Positions 35,864 to 38,790 of a stretch of DNA of 38,790 nt are shown here, piece after piece; position 1 is the first letter of the stretch; each line of letters opens with the position of its first letter. A program made the position numbers and the translations under genes. The notes below the pieces were generated by a model. It was given only the letters and a program-made list of their open reading frames with translations, made no database searches and was not told where the DNA came from. The stretch comes from Fidelibacterota bacterium (GTDB lineage: Bacteria > Fidelibacterota > UBA8477 > JABMPR01): positions 1-38,790 of the forward strand of contig JAERTH010000169.1 of the NCBI GenBank assembly GCA_016844955.1, written 5' to 3'.

Positions 35864-37252
35864 ATGAAAGTTATGAAATTTGGTGGCTCCTCAATTGCCA
35901 CACCGGAACGTCTGCAGTCCGTTTTAAAATTAATTCAGTCTGCTGAGCAGGATGGTCAGGTTGCCGTCGTAGTTTCTGCTTTTGGTGGTATCACAGACCA
36001 ATTGATTCGCATGATTGACCTGGCTGGTCAGGGTGACGATGCCTATTACATTGATTTTAGAACCTTTGTGGATAGACACGAAGAAATGATCAAAGCGCTC
36101 ACCAGCGAGAAGCGTCAGCTTGAACTGCAAAAGAGCATCAATAAATACACATCTCGCTTGAGTGAGATTTTACGGGGTGTCTATCTCGTACGTCATGTAG
36201 CGCCCAAAACCTACAATCAGATTTTAAGTTATGGTGAAAGACTCTCAGCGCGCATCATCTCCGAGAGCTTGATGGAAGCCGGAAGCAAAGCTGGATTTGT
36301 AGATGCACGTCATTTTGTGCTCACCGATGACAATTATGGTGCTGGTGTGGTTGATTTTAAAGTCACCACAGAGAATATTCAAAAGCATTTCCAGGCAAAC
36401 ACATCCACTCAGATCATTACGGGGTTTATTGCCTCCAACAGGGGAGGTGAAACTACTACTCTGGGGCGTAGCGGCTCGGATTACACCGCAGCAATATTTG
36501 GGGCGGCACTGGGTGCCAGTGAGATAGAAATCTGGACTGATGTTAATGGCATTCTCTCTGCCAATCCCCGTGAAGTTCCAGAGGCCCATTCCATACCCGC
36601 CATGACCTATGAAGATGCCATGGAGATGTCCCATTTTGGTGCTAAAGTGATTTTCCCGCCAACCATTCAGCCCGCCATGCAGGCCGATATTCCTATTCGC
36701 ATCAAGAACACTTTCAATCCTGATTTTCCTGGAACCTTGATCGACAAGGTTGGACAGGATAAGGAGACCCGTATCACGGGAATATCGAGTATGGATGCCA
36801 TATCCCTGATTCGCATTCAGGGCAGTGGAATGATAGGCAAGACCGGTTTAACGGGCAGAATCTTTATGGCCATGGCCAAGGCCGATGTGGGTGTGATGTT
36901 AATTTCTTTGGCATCCAGCGAACACTCCATTTGTTTTGCCGTGGATCCCGAAGGCGCCCCAGCCGCCAAGGCTGCATTGGAAGAAGAGTTTCAATTTGAA
37001 CTTCAGGTTCAAGGCATAGCCAAAATCCTGATTGAGGACAATCTTTGCATTGTGGCTGTTGTGGGTGAAAACATGCGCCACACCCCGGGAATTTCAGGCA
37101 AAGTGTTTGGCGCATTGGGAGATCTTGGTGTTAATGTTGTGGCTATTGCACAGGGATCCTCTGAGCGGAATATCTCCATTGTCATTTCCCGTGATGATGA
37201 GGTTCAAGTGAAGCAAGAGCTTCATAAGCGCTTCTTCTCAGATACAGAGTAA
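35864..37252 (+). CDS. lysC: Aspartate kinase (ThrA-type, without homoserine dehydrogenase)
   Basis: This 462-residue enzyme phosphorylates aspartate, the entry step to Lys, Thr and Met. The catalytic domain begins MKVMKFGGSSIATPERL and includes LGRSGSDYTAAIFGAALGA, EIWTDVNGI and MEMSHFGAKVI, which most resemble the kinase half of bifunctional ThrA rather than short LysC enzymes. Two ACT domains occupy about 305-460 (VGVMLISLASSEHSICF; VGENMRHTPGISGKVFGALG). The frame stops where ThrA would continue into homoserine dehydrogenase. GGGGA is 13 bases upstream of ATG 35864, an only moderate ribosome site. thrB follows 12 bases later, so threonine feedback is likely. Confidence 0.92.
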   Translation: MKVMKFGGSSIATPERLQSVLKLIQSAEQDGQVAVVVSAFGGITDQLIRMIDLAGQGDDAYYIDFRTFVDRHEEMIKALTSEKRQLELQKSINKYTSRLSEILRGVYLVRHVAPKTYNQILSYGERLSARIISESLMEAGSKAGFVDARHFVLTDDNYGAGVVDFKVTTENIQKHFQANTSTQIITGFIASNRGGETTTLGRSGSDYTAAIFGAALGASEIEIWTDVNGILSANPREVPEAHSIPAMTYEDAMEMSHFGAKVIFPPTIQPAMQADIPIRIKNTFNPDFPGTLIDKVGQDKETRITGISSMDAISLIRIQGSGMIGKTGLTGRIFMAMAKADVGVMLISLASSEHSICFAVDPEGAPAAKAALEEEFQFELQVQGIAKILIEDNLCIVAVVGENMRHTPGISGKVFGALGDLGVNVVAIAQGSSERNISIVISRDDEVQVKQELHKRFFSDTE

Positions 37253-37264
37253 TAAAGCATTCAC

Positions 37265-38197
37265 ATGAAAAATTCAGTTCGAGCCTATGCTCCAGCAACC
37301 GTTGCCAATGCTACAAGTGGATTTGATGTCCTGGGTTTTGCCCTGCAAGAACCGGGGGATATCGTAGTTTGTAGACATTCAGATGAATCGGGAATAAAAA
37401 TCCTTCCCTTAACCGGTGAATACAAAGATTTACCCACGGATCCAAGATTGAATACCGCCGGAGTGGCAGTTCAAGCACTTCTGGATTCAATGCATCTCAG
37501 TGCTGGTCTGGAATTGGAAATTCAAAAAGGTGTCCCCATTGTGGGTGGTATGGGCTCCAGTGCCTCCAGTGCTGTCGCCGCTGTGGTAGCTGTGAATGAG
37601 TTGCTTGGTCTGTCCAAATCCCCAGTCGAATTATTGCCTTTTGTGCTGGAGAGTGAAAAAGCTGCCACTGGTGTGCCTCATGCAGATAACGCAGCGCCAT
37701 CTCTGCTGGGAGGTTTCACCATGGTGCATAGTCTCGATCCCATTGATATCATCTCTCTGGCCACACCTGAAAACCTGGCCTGTGCACTGGTACATCCTGA
37801 TATGCATATTAAAACCAAGGATGCCCGGGAAATTTTACCTCCCACAGTTCTCATGGAAACCGCAACCCGGCAGATGGGGCATATCGCTGGTTTTGTCACG
37901 GGCCTCTATACCGAGGATATGGACCTAATCGCCCGCTCCATGAAGGACGAACTGGCAGAGCCCTACAGAGGACGCCTGATTCCAGGCTACCAGCAAGTTA
38001 AAGAAGCAGCCGTTGAGAGTGGAGCTTTAGGTGCGGGAATTTCAGGGTCTGGCCCCTCAATGTTTGCCCTGTGTCCTTCCAGTAAGGTTGCTGAAAAAGT
38101 AGGTGAATCCATGCAGCAGGTGTTCCAGGAGTCAGGCATGGACAGTGAATTGTACTTATCTCCCATCAGTCAGATGGGTGCCCACATTCTGGACTAA
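37265..38197 (+). CDS. thrB: Homoserine kinase
   Basis: This 310-residue GHMP kinase phosphorylates homoserine. The N-terminal RAYAPATVANATSGFDVLGF is typical, the ATP-binding loop is PIVGGMGSSASSAVAAVV (about 90-107), and the C-terminal GAGISGSGPSMFAL motif closes the site. It lies between the aspartate kinase and threonine synthase in thrABC order. There is no strong ribosome site before ATG 37265; coupling to lysC is likely. Confidence 0.95.
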   Translation: MKNSVRAYAPATVANATSGFDVLGFALQEPGDIVVCRHSDESGIKILPLTGEYKDLPTDPRLNTAGVAVQALLDSMHLSAGLELEIQKGVPIVGGMGSSASSAVAAVVAVNELLGLSKSPVELLPFVLESEKAATGVPHADNAAPSLLGGFTMVHSLDPIDIISLATPENLACALVHPDMHIKTKDAREILPPTVLMETATRQMGHIAGFVTGLYTEDMDLIARSMKDELAEPYRGRLIPGYQQVKEAAVESGALGAGISGSGPSMFALCPSSKVAEKVGESMQQVFQESGMDSELYLSPISQMGAHILD

Positions 38198-38200
38198 ATC

Positions 38201-38790
38201 ATGAAGTATCTCAGTACACGGAAAATTTCTCCACCAGCATCATTAAAGCAGGCTGTGCTATGGGGAATGCCGGCAGATGGTGGTCTGTTTATGCCGGAAC
38301 GCATCCCAAAGCTGGAAGCCTCCTTTTTATCTAATCTGGATAAACATAGTTTTCAGGAGATAGCCAAGAATATTGCTTTGGCTTTTTTAGAGGAAGATTT
38401 GCCGGAAGTCGACATCAGAAACATTGTTGATCAATCCATGGATCTGGATGTAAAAATCAAGAACCTGGATGAGCACACTGCTGTCCTTGAAACCTTTCAT
38501 GGACCCACCATGGCTTTCAAGGACTTTGGTGCCAGATTTATGGCCAGACTCATGTCCCATTTAATCCAGGATGATTCCAGAGAACTGACGATTCTGGTAG
38601 CAACTTCTGGTGATACTGGCAGCGCTGTGGCCAGTGGATTTCTGGCAATACCTGGTATTCGTGTTGTTATTCTCTATCCCAGCGGAAAGGTCAGTCCTTC
38701 CCAGGAAAAGCAGTTAACCACCCAGGGTCAAAATATTCAAGCGCTGGAAGTTGATGGAACCTTTGATGATTGTCAGCGTCTGGTGAAAGC
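38201..38790 (+). CDS. thrC: Threonine synthase (3' end outside window)
   Basis: The frame opens at ATG 38201, three bases after thrB, and runs off the window end after 196 complete codons. It begins MKYLSTRKISPPASLKQAVL with the GMPADGGLFMPE motif, has the PLP lysine K107 in GPTMAFKDFGARF, and the phosphate-binding VATSGDTGSAVASGF. These are clear threonine synthase signatures for conversion of O-phosphohomoserine to threonine. A full enzyme would need some 230-250 more residues beyond the edge. Confidence 0.94.
   Translation, partial: MKYLSTRKISPPASLKQAVLWGMPADGGLFMPERIPKLEASFLSNLDKHSFQEIAKNIALAFLEEDLPEVDIRNIVDQSMDLDVKIKNLDEHTAVLETFHGPTMAFKDFGARFMARLMSHLIQDDSRELTILVATSGDTGSAVASGFLAIPGIRVVILYPSGKVSPSQEKQLTTQGQNIQALEVDGTFDDCQRLVK

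Noticed and set aside
35835..35867. Ten-codon ORF overlapping the lysC start codon
   Set aside because: It has no run of Thr, Ile, Lys or Met codons, no good ribosome site and no linked terminator. A frame this short is expected by chance.
1..38790. CRISPR arrays, phage genes, transposase genes, rRNA or toxin-antitoxin pairs
   Set aside because: None was seen. Gene content is coherent core metabolism and envelope functions, and the only repeat-like DNA is in 7914-8602 and 23052-23102.

Overview
This 38.8 kb window looks like chromosomal DNA of a Gram-negative bacterium. Outer-membrane barrel-like proteins, lipoprotein signals and a TorF-type porin are all present. Gene density is high, base composition looks moderate, and several starts are GTG or TTG. 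The mix (TorF porin beside Amt and PII, a ThrA-type aspartokinase, CimA inside a leu cluster, MetA with MetY) would suit an uncultured FCB-superphylum lineage such as Marinimicrobia. That placement is inference from gene content, not a phylogeny.

Layout. (1) 1-2534: a nitrogen-uptake unit of TorF-like porin, ammonium channel and a divergent PII protein, closed by a hairpin. (2) 2710-7913: a TfoX-N-like protein, a membrane histidine kinase overlapping an NtrC-type sigma54 activator, then an exported coiled-coil protein and a predicted outer-membrane barrel of unknown function. (3) 7914-8602: a non-coding stretch with REP/MITE-like repeats and a near-consensus sigma54 promoter. (4) 8603-10612: a VWA lipoprotein (YfbK type) and a small lipoprotein. 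(5) 10698-13072, minus strand: metA-metY for methionine synthesis. (6) 13073-13344: a divergent regulatory region ending in a strong terminator placed directly before argG. (7) 13387-22794: argG-argH-proB-proA and the large subunit of glutamate synthase. (8) 22795-23447: a long leader with tandem palindromes and a 56-codon ORF very rich in Ile/Leu/Val. (9) 23448-35762: ilvD-ilvB-ilvN-ilvC-leuB-leuA-leuC-leuD-cimA-ilvE, tightly packed. (10) 35864-38790: lysC-thrB-thrC, with thrC cut by the window end.

Functionally this is an amino-acid biosynthesis super-cluster. Ammonium enters through Amt and is assimilated via glutamate (GltB). Glutamate supplies proline (ProBA), while ArgGH finish arginine. 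Pyruvate feeds valine and leucine, and also isoleucine through citramalate, so LeuB and LeuCD serve two pathways. Aspartate feeds threonine and, via MetA-MetY, methionine.

The most interesting material is regulatory. There are two apparent ribosome-mediated leader systems. One precedes argG: a 23-codon ORF with an Arg-Arg pair, an antiterminator segment, and a terminator abutting the gene. The other precedes ilvD: an Ile/Leu/Val-rich ORF followed by mutually exclusive RNA pairings. Both were read by eye and need folding and comparative tests. I saw no phage genes, transposase genes, CRISPR arrays, rRNA or complete tRNA genes.
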